A DNA stretch of 64,000 nucleotides from an uncultured Pirellulaceae bacterium (GCA_937967505.1 CALCJM010000127.1:18280-82279); one strand, 5' to 3'; positions 8,297 through 16,076 are shown, numbered from the stretch's first letter. Translations and numbers: made by a program. Notes: a model not told the origin generated them from the letters alone.

Positions 8297-9187
8297 TCAG
8301 TCACTGATGCCGTAGCGGCCGATGCACCAGATCGCATTAAACAGATCCTTGATTCCAATTTTCTTCCCCTCGTCGTAGCCACGGCTCTGATAGCTGATCG
8401 GAAGTTCGACAAACGTAAACCCCTGGCGGGCAAGCTTGGCTGTGATCTCGGGTTCGATGCCAAATCGATCCTGTTCAATTTCAACCGTTTCCATGGCCTC
8501 GCGCGTGAACGCCTTATAGCAGGTCTCCATATCGGTCAGTTTCAGTCCGCTGAACAGGTTGGAAGCCTGAGTCAAAACGGCGTTGCCAAGCCGATGGATC
8601 AATGATTTGTCATGTTGCTGTTCCCCGATGAAACGGGAACCATAAACAATGTCTGCTTCGCCACGCACCAGTGGCCCAATCAATGGCGGGATATCGCGCG
8701 GATCGTATTCGAGGTCTGCATCCTGCACGATGATGAAATCACCTGTGGTGGCCTTGAATCCCGTCCGCAACGCGGCACCTTTGCCGGCGTTTTCCTCTTG
8801 CAGGATGACGTTGACGTTTTTCAGGCCGGACAAGCGCGACAGAATCTCACGCGTGTTATCGGTGCTACAGTCGTCAACGATGACCAGTTCCGTATTCAAT
8901 GGCAACGCCGCAACACGACTGACCACACGCGCGATGGTCGCCTGTTCGTTGTAGACCGGAATAACGATCGACAGCAAATAGTCCGTCTTCGTTTTCCTGT
9001 CAGGGCTCCCGGTGTCGACAATGGAAATCTCGTCTGCGTGTGCGGATCGATAAGCATCCAGTTCCCGTTCCACCAGTCCTTCGCAGTCGCGCAGGCGTTG
9101 CAGGATTTCCTCAAACCGTTGATCCCTTGAAAAACGGGATGGGTCTTGGGAAATAATTTTAACGTTCACGGAAGTTTCGGCGTTCAC
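8297..9187 (-). CDS. GT2 family glycosyltransferase (DPM1/DPG-synthase-like)
   Basis: The protein is 296 residues from a GTG at 9187, chosen because AGGAG sits 7 bases upstream; the longer TTG start at 9202 has no ribosome binding site. After about 70 variable residues the GT-A fold begins with LLSIVIPVYNEQATI, followed by VIVDDCSTDNT (103-112), N-A-G-K-G-A-A-L-R-T-G and the D-x-D-like VQDADLEYDP (154-163), then G-S-R-F. These features match GT2 enzymes of the dolichol-phosphate mannose synthase or undecaprenyl-phosphate sugar transferase type. The protein lacks C-terminal membrane helices, so it probably acts as a soluble or peripheral enzyme using a nucleotide sugar and a polyprenyl phosphate. 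The donor sugar cannot be told. Confidence 0.88.
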   Translation of the reverse strand: MNAETSVNVKIISQDPSRFSRDQRFEEILQRLRDCEGLVERELDAYRSAHADEISIVDTGSPDRKTKTDYLLSIVIPVYNEQATIARVVSRVAALPLNTELVIVDDCSTDNTREILSRLSGLKNVNVILQEENAGKGAALRTGFKATTGDFIIVQDADLEYDPRDIPPLIGPLVRGEADIVYGSRFIGEQQHDKSLIHRLGNAVLTQASNLFSGLKLTDMETCYKAFTREAMETVEIEQDRFGIEPEITAKLARQGFTFVELPISYQSRGYDEGKKIGIKDLFNAIWCIGRYGISD

Positions 9188-9669
9188 AGAAGAGCTCCTC
9201 AATAGGACGGGATGCGCTGAAGATCGGGTTAATGCGGGCTCAGATCCAAGTTTTTACGACGTTTGTAGGGTAATCTACCTTACCAATAAGCCTTGGGAGA
9301 TTTTTTTGGCCAAAACTTGACGGTGGAAAGACGCTTTTCGTTGCGGAAAAATGACAAATTCGCAGAAAAAAAGCAACTGGTTCTGCCTTCAATAGCCAGA
9401 TACCGCTGGAAGCTGAACAGAAATTTTATCACCTCGAAACCGCGAAAACACTGTCACAAGATACGTGTCCCTTATCTGCCTCCTTTTATCTGCTGTGTCT
9501 CGGAAAACCGGTGAACTCTCCAGCAAGCGAGTGTACATATCACCACTTTCAACACGAGACCATTTCACTTTACCAAGAAATTTATAGCCCATATTTTTCA
9601 AAAACTCAGCTGTTGGCGGAAAAACCGGTTATGCTGTCACTTCAAGGCAATTTATCGGGCACGCCGTCG
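9188..9669. other. Intergenic stretch without a convincing gene
   Basis: This 480-base region lies between the divergent GT2 gene and the cassette-like array. Short plus-strand frames are present but have no ribosome binding sites and an improbable composition. A weak hairpin, GGTAA-TCTACC-TTACC, lies near 9270. Promoters for the GT2 gene and possibly for the array should lie here, but I could not single one out. Confidence 0.4.
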
Positions 9670-9693
9670 TATATAAACATGTTGCAGGACCTC
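9670..9693 (+). repeat. Right half of an attC-like site preceding the first cassette gene
   Basis: The core GTTGCAGGACCTC (9681-9693) is complementary, with one mismatch in 13, to GAGGTCATGCAAC (10114-10126) after the VOC gene. A preceding TATATAAAC resembles the inner arm (L' box) seen in the other sites. No matching left half was found upstream. Confidence 0.5.
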
Positions 9694-9709
9694 AGGTCTA
9701 ACAAAACCC

Positions 9710-10063
9710 ATGACTGACGTTTCCCTACGGTTGCTCGTCCTTAAGACGCACGACATTTCTGGTATCGTAGCGTTCTACCAATCGCTGGGTTTCACATTCA
9801 CCGAGGAGCAACATGGCAAGGGACCGCTACATCATTCCGCACCGCTTGGTGACGGCATTATCGAAATCTATCCGTTGCCTGACGATCAAGCCGTTGATCC
9901 CACTACAAGGCTCGGATTCGCAATCGCCGACCCGGACACAGTCGTAGACGGCGCTGAATCTATCGGTGGCCGCGTCATTAGACCGGGCCGTGAGACGCCT
10001 TGGGGCTATATGGCATTGGTTGCCGATCCCGATGGCCGCACCGTCGAACTGTATCGTGCATGA
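9710..10063 (+). CDS. VOC superfamily (glyoxalase/bleomycin-resistance-like) protein
   Basis: The protein is 117 residues, the usual length of a single VOC module pair. It opens with the beta-strand pattern SLRLLVLKTHDISGIVAFYQ, continues F-Y-Q-S-L-G-F-T-F and ends with VADPDGRTVELY, both standard glyoxalase-fold landmarks; the terminal glutamate (E113) is the usual metal ligand. VOC proteins bind a divalent metal and act on diverse small molecules; the substrate is unknown. The gene is bracketed by complementary repeat cores (9681-9693 and 10114-10126) and no Shine-Dalgarno is evident, as is common in integron gene cassettes, where VOC proteins are frequent cargo. Confidence 0.85.
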   Translation: MTDVSLRLLVLKTHDISGIVAFYQSLGFTFTEEQHGKGPLHHSAPLGDGIIEIYPLPDDQAVDPTTRLGFAIADPDTVVDGAESIGGRVIRPGRETPWGYMALVADPDGRTVELYRA

Positions 10064-10113
10064 TTGCGCTGTCCTTGCATGTCTTTTGGGATGGATACCT
10101 TTCTGGCGCTTCA

Positions 10114-10298
10114 GAGGTCATGCAACATTATTTTTACGCAAAGCCACGGCTTCGTCCTTGGAGCATCGTTCGGTTTGCCATGCCGTGGACACCGTCTTTT
10201 GGCAACATCGGTTCTTTTTTGGTAAACTGTTTTGTATTGCGGCGCTTTTTGACTTCGGGGAGAAGCGGTGTCGTAAAACTTTTCCTGTGGTGCGCTCC
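10114..10298 (+). repeat. attC-like recombination site between cassette genes 1 and 2
   Basis: The left outer box is GAGGTCATGCAAC (10114-10126); then comes a 4-base spacer and the inner box TTTTTACG. On the right, CGTAAAA (from 10272) pairs with that inner box, followed by an unpaired spacer and the outer box GTGGTGCGCTCC (10287-10298). The two nested inverted repeats with unpaired spacers match the R/L box architecture of attC sites. At about 185 bases it is longer than typical. The interior has no obvious gene. Confidence 0.5.
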
Positions 10299-10303
10299 TG
10301 ACT

Positions 10304-10987
10304 ATGCCAACTATTGACCGCAAAGCTCGTGACGTCGTTGCCGCCGAGGTACGACAGTTCCTCAATGGCCGGACAACAGCGTTTGCGTTCGATGCTGCAA
10401 TCTACAATGTTGAGTCCGACGACCCGACAGTTCACGACATCATCTATCGTATGTGGTATCACTACGACGATTGCAAGGACCACACTGTCACACTCTCGAA
10501 ACCGGAGTGGAACTACTTTCAGCGGTTGCTGTTAATATTGGATTCTGACCGGCACATTGAATCCAAAACCACCCGCAATTGGTGCTGGTCGCAGCTATGG
10601 GCTTTCATTGCGCTGCTCGCCTTCGCGTGTCTTGCCTATCAACTTGGACTTGGACAGCATTTACTCGCGGCTTCCATTTTGTTTGGCGTTGTGTCTATGT
10701 TGATCGCATACTTTCGCCAACGCGCACACCAGCCTGACAATTCTTTGGTTGCGTTGACCCCGTTTGCAACTTTCGCCGAACTCCGGGACACGTACCGTCA
10801 GGTCGAAGGATTCCGAAAACAGCGATTTCATCGCGACTTCGTTGCCCCACAAATCCGCTCTCATACCATGAATCAAATGATGATGATCCCTACGTGGATC
10901 GCTTGGCTCATGTTGGCCCCACTGGTTCTATTTGCCCAATCGCTTCCTGACCGCGACAGCACTACCAGCGTTGTCGCCAATGGCTGA
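10304..10987 (+). CDS. Hypothetical membrane protein in a cassette-like unit
   Basis: The protein is 227 residues. The N-terminal 90 residues are soluble and contain a motif-poor acidic region with HDIIYRMWYHYDD. Two hydrophobic helices follow (about 94-112 and 118-135), then another soluble stretch of about 60 residues, and a C-terminal helix (IAWLMLAPLVLFA, about 199-211). I recognise no family. The start ATG at 10304 lies just 5 bases after the upstream repeat core, and the TGA stop (10985-10987) is immediately followed by the downstream core GGGGCGGACAAC. The gene therefore fills its unit exactly, with no space for its own promoter, which is typical of integron cassettes. Function unknown. 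Confidence 0.75.
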   Translation: MPTIDRKARDVVAAEVRQFLNGRTTAFAFDAAIYNVESDDPTVHDIIYRMWYHYDDCKDHTVTLSKPEWNYFQRLLLILDSDRHIESKTTRNWCWSQLWAFIALLAFACLAYQLGLGQHLLAASILFGVVSMLIAYFRQRAHQPDNSLVALTPFATFAELRDTYRQVEGFRKQRFHRDFVAPQIRSHTMNQMMMIPTWIAWLMLAPLVLFAQSLPDRDSTTSVVANG

Positions 10988-11374
10988 GGGGCGGACAACA
11001 TAGTTTTTACGCGTCGGCACACCTTCGTTTGTTGTTCGAGCCTCGCTGAACAGGTCAACGATCTTCTGTCGCAACTCAAGGCCATTGAGCCACATTTCGC
11101 GTCACTCCCTTCGGGGGAGGGCTCACCCCATGAACAATTCTTCTAGGGTTTATTACCGGCGGTAACTCAGGCCGCAAACAGTGGTCGCGTACTGTGGGTT
11201 CAAACCGATACGTAGGCCTAGTGTTCGCCCACATGCTCTTTACCCAAAAGCCCTCCGGGTACACCCGCGATTTTTACTCAATCCGCGTTCACTTGGTACA
11301 ATCCTTGTTGATTCGACATCTTTCGGTTCCGCGTAGGACGGGTGTCATAAAAATCTTCCGTTGTTACACGCCCC
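10988..11374 (+). repeat. attC-like recombination site between cassette genes 2 and 3
   Basis: The left outer box is GGGGCGGACAAC (10988-10999), followed by spacer ATAG and the inner box TTTTTACG. The right inner box CATAAAAA (from 11346) and the right outer box GTTACACGCCCC (11363-11374) close the structure. The inner boxes pair with one mismatch. At 387 bases the site is long, so a decayed cassette may lie inside; no reading frame there looks real. Confidence 0.5.
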
Positions 11375-11381
11375 CTGGCTG

Positions 11382-11975
11382 ATGCTAAATCCATACGAAT
11401 CTCCGAGAAAGCCAACCCAAGCCGCTCAGGCGGTGCCATATTGGTACGTACTGTTCTCCCAACTTTACTGGCCGATGTGGTGGATGGGTACTGCGCTGAT
11501 CGCCGGTAACTGGTTCAATCTCGTGTCACCGACGGTTGGCTGGGTGGGCTTCGGTCTCGCTGGTGCTGCTGCTCTCGGTTCATACGTTCTTCCATCGCTA
11601 GCCGGCATTCGACCCGAGGATTATGTCGTACTGGACTCTCGACTGCTCAACTCCAAAGGTGAGGCGTACTCTGACGCATTGAAGCGTTTTTCCAATGGTG
11701 CGACACTCATGTATGACGGTGTCGCCTTCGGATTTCGCCCCGACAACGAGATTGCTTGCGGCGTCGTTGCCCAATCACCCAGCGTTAACCAATCCGAGGC
11801 TCGTGATATCGCCGATCATGCCCAATCTGTCTTCGATGCGCTAACTGTCTCGTCGCCAGAATTTGCTTCGGCTGTCGCTGGAAAGACTTTTCGCATTTCC
11901 ATCATGTCCGACATGAACGCCAATGCCACCGAACTCTACCGTATCGTTGATGGCAACATTGAATCGCGGGGCTGA
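11382..11975 (+). CDS. Hypothetical membrane protein with NPYESP start, in a cassette-like unit
   Basis: The protein is 197 residues from the ATG at 11382; a TTG at 11361 would put the start inside the repeat core. It begins MLNPYESPRKP, a start seen in many planctomycete membrane proteins of unknown function. Two helices follow (about 20-45 and 50-72), then a soluble domain of about 125 residues ending SMSDMNANATELYRIVDG. No family is recognised. The gene is flanked by perfectly complementary 12-base cores, GTTACACGCCCC upstream (11363-11374) and GGGGCGTGTAAC downstream (11977-11988), the latter starting one base after the stop codon. The planctomycete-style start suggests the cassette was made or retained within this lineage. 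Confidence 0.75.
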   Translation: MLNPYESPRKPTQAAQAVPYWYVLFSQLYWPMWWMGTALIAGNWFNLVSPTVGWVGFGLAGAAALGSYVLPSLAGIRPEDYVVLDSRLLNSKGEAYSDALKRFSNGATLMYDGVAFGFRPDNEIACGVVAQSPSVNQSEARDIADHAQSVFDALTVSSPEFASAVAGKTFRISIMSDMNANATELYRIVDGNIESRG

Positions 11976-11976
11976 C

Positions 11977-12032
11977 GGGGCGTGTAACATGGTTTTTATC
12001 GGGTAAATTGTGATCAAGAAGTTACACGGCGC
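11977..12032 (+). repeat. Short attC-like site at the end of the array
   Basis: GGGGCGTGTAAC (11977-11988) and GTTACACGGCGC (12021-12032) are near-perfect complements. Inside, TTTTTATC pairs with GATCAAGAA if one C is bulged out, reproducing the extrahelical base that attC sites use for strand choice. At 56 bases this is within the classical size range. It is the most canonical of the three sites. Confidence 0.55.
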
Positions 12033-12183
12033 TGGCAGCTTACTCATCGCGCTTCCTGCTTCGTTCCTTCCTGACGCCAGGCACGCGTCCGCTAGCCGAC
12101 GATGTAAATTAAAACCAAAAATGGTTCGCGCGGGGTTAGATCCCTACGTAAACCATACGTGATTTCGCGGAGCGAAATACGAC
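12033..12183. other. Non-coding stretch after the cassette array
   Basis: No gene, promoter or RNA is recognisable between the last attC-like site and the palindromic repeat at 12184. It may be the remnant of a further cassette. Confidence 0.3.
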
Positions 12184-12290
12184 TTAGGCGACTGGCAGTT
12201 AGGCGTTTACCACCCGTTGCCGACGCTGTCAGCGTCGGAGCGAAGCTGGCAGCGTCGCCAACGGTAAATTCACAACTGCCAATCACCTAA
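12184..12290. repeat. MITE-like palindromic repeat, copy 3
   Basis: This 107-base element starts TTAGGCGACTGGCAGTT and ends AACTGCCAATCACCTAA. It has the same internal palindrome and the same central GGAGCG(A/C)AGCTGGCAGC segment as copy 2 at 2791-2896. It lies directly downstream of the cassette-like array and beside the BrkB-type gene. Confidence 0.85.
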
Positions 12291-12362
12291 AGACAAAATG
12301 CGTTACAGGTGAGTAATTTTGAAACTGAAACGCGGAGTTGTCATTCAAATGTTTCCTGTGTG

Positions 12363-13286
12363 CTATTCGCGCCTCACAACGTTGATGGTCTCACTTTCCA
12401 GTGCCAATTCTTTGTGGGATTCGGTAGCCGCACCGGCAGATTCGCGAAGTGCTTCCTGACGGATGCGGCCCCAGGAATAACAGAATGACGCTCCGAAAAA
12501 CAGACACAGTCCAATGATGTACAACCAGATCAACAGCACCACTAACGATCCCGCCGCACCGTAGACCTCGCTGGTGGATGAAAACCGCAACCAAGATTCC
12601 ACTAGGTAGCGACTGGCGGCGATCAGCACTGCCGTCAGGATCCCCGCCGGCCAGACATCCCTGAATTTCACCTCGGTCGCGGGAAAGAACCAGAAAATGG
12701 CCGAAAAAACGATCGGCATCAGCAAGTACAACAACCCCTGATCCGCGAACTTCAACCACATTTCCAGCTGCGGCATCGAATCGTGGACCAGCGTATGGAG
12801 ATAGGCGATCGCGGAACTGAGCACCAGTGTCGCCAACAGTACGATGCCCACCAGTATCACTACACCGATTCCAATCAGGCGTTTCTGCACCATGAACCAC
12901 CAACCGCGCCGATATTCGTCGGGTACATCCCAAATATCGTTGAAGGTGTCATACAATTGGGAGAATACGCCCGATGCCGCCAGCAGACTGATCAGCAAAC
13001 TGACAGTACCGGCGACCAATCCGGTTTCGGGCTGGGTGGCGTTACGTAGTAAACCAGCAACCGTGGCGACAGTCTGTTCATCGGCGACTTGGGCGAACTG
13101 GTCGATGACCTCCTGCTGTACCTGTGCGTCTTCGTAGATGTATCCTGCGATCGCGACCGCGATCATCAACACCGGTGCCAGCGACAGCATCATATAGAAC
13201 GTCATCGCCGCCGACATGCGGGAAGCATTGGAGCGATTCCACGTTTCAATCGTCAGGCTGACCAAATTCCAGATAGAACGAAACAC
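12363..13286 (-). CDS. YihY/virulence factor BrkB family inner-membrane protein
   Basis: The protein is 307 residues with about six membrane helices. The N-terminal SAAMTFYMMLSLAPVLMIAVAIAGYIY segment and the late GAAGSLVVLLIWLYIIGLCLFFGASFCYSW segment are the diagnostic landmarks of the BrkB/YihY family (once called ribonuclease BN in error). The family is widespread and its molecular role is not settled; lipid or lipopolysaccharide-related transport has been suggested for some members. The C-terminal 30 residues are polar and probably cytoplasmic. It is transcribed in the same direction as miaB, 58 bases downstream of it, and could share its message. Confidence 0.88.
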   Translation of the reverse strand: MFRSIWNLVSLTIETWNRSNASRMSAAMTFYMMLSLAPVLMIAVAIAGYIYEDAQVQQEVIDQFAQVADEQTVATVAGLLRNATQPETGLVAGTVSLLISLLAASGVFSQLYDTFNDIWDVPDEYRRGWWFMVQKRLIGIGVVILVGIVLLATLVLSSAIAYLHTLVHDSMPQLEMWLKFADQGLLYLLMPIVFSAIFWFFPATEVKFRDVWPAGILTAVLIAASRYLVESWLRFSSTSEVYGAAGSLVVLLIWLYIIGLCLFFGASFCYSWGRIRQEALRESAGAATESHKELALESETINVVRRE

Positions 13287-13344
13287 TTGTCATCAGGGAT
13301 GAGAGATGAGTTGATTTGCCGCCCACGTAAATTGGCCGCTGATT

Positions 13345-14979
13345 TTAATTGGCCGCCGATTGCTGCAAACTGACCAGGCCGACCGCCTGGTCGGTGACGA
13401 CGGTCCCCATTAGCGTCAGTCCACACACATCGTAGATTCCGATTGGCTGGGTCTGTCCGATCAGCCGCGCGCTGCCATCGAACACCACGATCCGGTCGCA
13501 GTGCGTGCGACCGGTCAGCTGAACCATGCGGCCTTCCTGTTGGTACTGCTCCAGCACCTGCTGCTGTTTTGCCGCGACGTGGTTTTTCAGTTCGTCCATG
13601 GGCTTGCCTGTCGCGGGGCTCAGCTGCACCAGTGGCGATTCCTGTTTGGCTGATGCTGGATCACCAATGATCACGCGGTCAAGGTCGTCCCGGTCACCCC
13701 GGTCGTCCTTGCCGTCCCGGTTTTTGGTGTCGACCTCATTGATTGCTGCGCCGTGACGTTTGCTGGGGCCCTCAATCAACACATCGACCGTGCGGCCGAG
13801 AAATTTCTGGTTGTCTTCCTCGCTGATCTGGTTCTGCACGGCCAGCAATTCGTTGTTGCGGCGGCGTTTGACATCAAAGGGAACATCGTCGGGCAGGTGT
13901 CCGGCCGCTTTGGTTCCCGGACGTTCGCTGTATTTGAAAATGAAGCTGTTTTTGAAACGGCATTCCTTGACCAGATCCACCGTCTCTTGGAATTCTGCTT
14001 CGGTTTCGCCGGAGAACCCCACAATGAAGTCACTGGACACGGCTGCCGCATCGCCGAGGGTTTCATTGATCCGGGCCATCATGTCGCGATAGTCGCCGAC
14101 GGTGTAGCCGCGTTTCATGCGCTTCAAGACCGCATCGGAACCGGATTGAAGCGGCACGTGCAGATAGGGCGATACCTTTTTCAGGTCGCGGATCGTTTGC
14201 AGCAGATCCAGCGTCATGTCCTTGGGGTAGCTGGTCACGAATTTGATACGCTCCAGCCCGTTGATATCGTGCAGCCGGGTCAGCAAGTCCGCCAGCCGCG
14301 TTTCCTGTTTGTCGGTATCGATGTGACGGTAACTGTTAACTGTTTGGCCCAGCAGTGTGATCTCTTTGGCACCCTGATCGGCCAGGATGACGGCTTCGTC
14401 GTAGATTTCTTGCGGGTGCCGTCCCTGTTCCGGGCCGCGCGTCATCGGCACGATACAATATGTGCAAAACTTGTCGCAACCAATTTGGATTCGCAGGAAC
14501 GCCTGAAACGGTGTAGGGCGCATCGTCGGGTCGCGCAGCGGGTCGAAGGTCTCGTGGCTGCGTTTGATGTCGTTCAGTTTTCCGGCGGTCCGGCCAAGAC
14601 TGACGGCGGTATGCTGACCACCTTCGGTGCGTGCTTTTTCGATCAACCCCGGAATCTGTTGTAGTTGGCCCGGTCCAACCACCAGATCAACGTAGGGAGC
14701 GCGGCGGAAGATCAGCTGCTGGTCTTTCTGCGCCATGCATCCCATCACGCCGATAATTTTTTCCGGGTTCTCCTTTTTGACTTTACGCAGTCGCCCCAAG
14801 GCGCTGTAGGTTTTGTTTTCGGCCTGTGCACGTACGCTACAGGTGTTGAACAAAATGGTGTCGGCCGTATCGACATCACCAGCCAGTTCGTACCCCTGAC
14901 GGCGAAGGTCGGCGACGACCATTTCGCTGTCAAGCATATTCATCTGACAGCCGACGGTTTCGATGTACAGTTTGTGCAT
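13345..14979 (-). CDS. miaB: tRNA-2-methylthio-N6-dimethylallyladenosine synthase MiaB, with a TRAM insertion
   Basis: The protein is 544 residues, longer than the roughly 440-475 usual. The N-terminal UPF0004 domain has cluster cysteines C11, C47 and C81. The radical-SAM CxxxCxxC motif is C168, C172, C175 within GCDKFCTYCIVPMTRG. The enzyme is a two-cluster methylthiotransferase that adds a methylthio group to i6A37 of tRNAs reading UNN codons. The TRAM RNA-binding domain starts at VDVLIEGPSKR (398-408), is interrupted by a charged, low-complexity insertion of about 75 residues (411-487, with runs such as KDDRGDRDDLDR), then resumes at LTGRTHCDRIVVF. MHKLYIETVGCQMN is the normal N-terminus, so the start at 14979 is secure. 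Confidence 0.95.
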   Translation of the reverse strand: MHKLYIETVGCQMNMLDSEMVVADLRRQGYELAGDVDTADTILFNTCSVRAQAENKTYSALGRLRKVKKENPEKIIGVMGCMAQKDQQLIFRRAPYVDLVVGPGQLQQIPGLIEKARTEGGQHTAVSLGRTAGKLNDIKRSHETFDPLRDPTMRPTPFQAFLRIQIGCDKFCTYCIVPMTRGPEQGRHPQEIYDEAVILADQGAKEITLLGQTVNSYRHIDTDKQETRLADLLTRLHDINGLERIKFVTSYPKDMTLDLLQTIRDLKKVSPYLHVPLQSGSDAVLKRMKRGYTVGDYRDMMARINETLGDAAAVSSDFIVGFSGETEAEFQETVDLVKECRFKNSFIFKYSERPGTKAAGHLPDDVPFDVKRRRNNELLAVQNQISEEDNQKFLGRTVDVLIEGPSKRHGAAINEVDTKNRDGKDDRGDRDDLDRVIIGDPASAKQESPLVQLSPATGKPMDELKNHVAAKQQQVLEQYQQEGRMVQLTGRTHCDRIVVFDGSARLIGQTQPIGIYDVCGLTLMGTVVTDQAVGLVSLQQSAAN

Positions 14980-15221
14980 GGTGGAGTGCTAATTTGCTGG
15001 ATTTGCGTCAAAGTCCGGTAGTTTAGCATGTTGCGATCAGACTTCAGAGAGGAAAATTGGGGGCGTTTTGCGGCGAATTATCCCGAATCGGCGTAGATCG
15101 CCAAAATTCCTTTTTTTGGGTCGACGTATTAGCCGAGGTTGTCTAAAATTCGCGGCTCGAATCGGCCTGAATGTCAGCCCAAATTCTATCATTTACAGTT
15201 TAAAACTTCGGTAAACCAAGC

Positions 15222-15533
15222 ATGTACGCGATTATCTCTGACGGCGGTCACCAATACAAAGTCGAAGAAGGCCAGTTTCTCGAGATTGATTTCCGCACCC
15301 TCGAAGCAGGTTCCGAGCTGACATTTGACAAAGTTTTGGCTGTCTCCAAAGGCGAAGGTGACTTCAAATTGGGCACGCCAACGGTCGATGGTGCCAAAGT
15401 TACTGCCAAAGTCATCGGCGAGACAAAAGGCGACAAAATCTACGTCCAAAAGTTTCGACGACGGAAAAACAGCAAACGCCGCACCGGCCACCGCCAGAAG
15501 TACGTCAAAGTCCAGATCAGCTCGATCGCATAA
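15222..15533 (+). CDS. rplU: 50S ribosomal protein bL21
   Basis: The protein is 103 residues, the standard length. It opens MYAIISDGGHQYKVEEGQF, and the middle contains VTAKVIGETKGDKIYVQKFRRRKN followed by R-R-T-G-H-R-Q-K-Y, all bL21 signatures. The protein binds 23S rRNA with L20. In most bacteria rplU is followed at once by rpmA (bL27); here a strong terminator about 100 bases downstream closes the unit and no rpmA follows. Confidence 0.97.
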   Translation: MYAIISDGGHQYKVEEGQFLEIDFRTLEAGSELTFDKVLAVSKGEGDFKLGTPTVDGAKVTAKVIGETKGDKIYVQKFRRRKNSKRRTGHRQKYVKVQISSIA

Positions 15534-15630
15534 TTGACGACCGATCGCTTCTAACCGCCAACCATACACCAACGGCGGATGATCCGTTCGGCGATCAAAG
15601 TGTCCGAATTCAAGCAAAAATATCATAGAG

Positions 15631-15665
15631 ACACCGGCTAAATCAGTTTAGCCGGTGTTTTTTCT
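15631..15665 (+). terminator. Rho-independent terminator after rplU
   Basis: ACACCGGCTAAA (15631-15642) pairs perfectly with TTTAGCCGGTGT (15647-15658) around a TCAG tetraloop and is followed by a T-rich tract. The 12-pair stem makes it a textbook terminator. Confidence 0.92.
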
Positions 15666-15768
15666 TTAGGGCCCGGGGCTTCTGGCAAACTTGATTGCGT
15701 TGGGAAGCAGTTAGGTGGCAGCTAGGTGGCTTAACTGAGCTTCTGAAAGGATGCTGGAAGATGGCGCT

Positions 15769-15795
15769 CCACGCTCTGGCGAGCGTAGCCACGTT
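15769..15795 (-). repeat. Dispersed 27-base palindromic repeat, single copy
   Basis: Read on the minus strand it is AACGTGGCTACG followed by CTCGCCAGAGCGTGG, identical to the forward arm of the tandem units at 19575-20053. The stem ACGCTC/GAGCGT encloses a GCCA loop. Confidence 0.85.
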
Positions 15796-15975
15796 GGGCA
15801 CTGTCACGTTGGGCGTGGCCACGTTGGGTTCGAACCACCACGTTAGAGGTACTTACGGGTTGAATTAGAAAATACTGTCGGTATCCAACCAATGAATGGT
15901 CGGGATTCGGTCAATTTGCGGTTGAATCAGACTCGCTTGCTAATAAATTATGCATTACCGCGTCATTAAGGAAGG

Positions 15976-16005
15976 ATGTCGCTGTCCGTGACCGGACAGC
16001 GACAT
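15976..16005 (+). promoter_or_regulatory. Perfect 12-pair hairpin upstream of the AAA+ activator gene
   Basis: ATGTCGCTGTCC (15976-15987) is the exact complement of GGACAGCGACAT (15994-16005), with the loop GTGACC. No T-run follows. It lies 71 bases before the ATG at 16077 and could be an operator dyad or a leader structure. Confidence 0.5.
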
Positions 16006-16076
16006 TAGAACAAGCTCTTCCAGACCACCTATTGCCAGATTTATTGGCAACTCCACCAACCACCCAGTAAATCTGC

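Larger units (their letters stand above)
15666..16076. other. Intergenic region with repeats and hairpins
   Basis: This region of about 410 bases holds a single inverted copy of the 27-base palindromic repeat (15769-15795), two more CCACGTTGGG-like segments after it, and a 12-pair hairpin at 15976-16005. No gene was recognised. Confidence 0.6.

Noticed and set aside
9293..9514. Short basic frame upstream of the cassette array
   Set aside because: No ribosome binding site, odd composition, no recognisable domain.
13753..14664. 303-codon plus-strand frame opposite miaB
   Set aside because: It lies entirely antisense to MiaB, whose cysteine motifs are intact.
15682..15699. TGGCAA...TTGC resembling a sigma-54 promoter
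   Set aside because: The GG to GC distance is 11, not 10, and it is nearly 380 bases from the next start codon.
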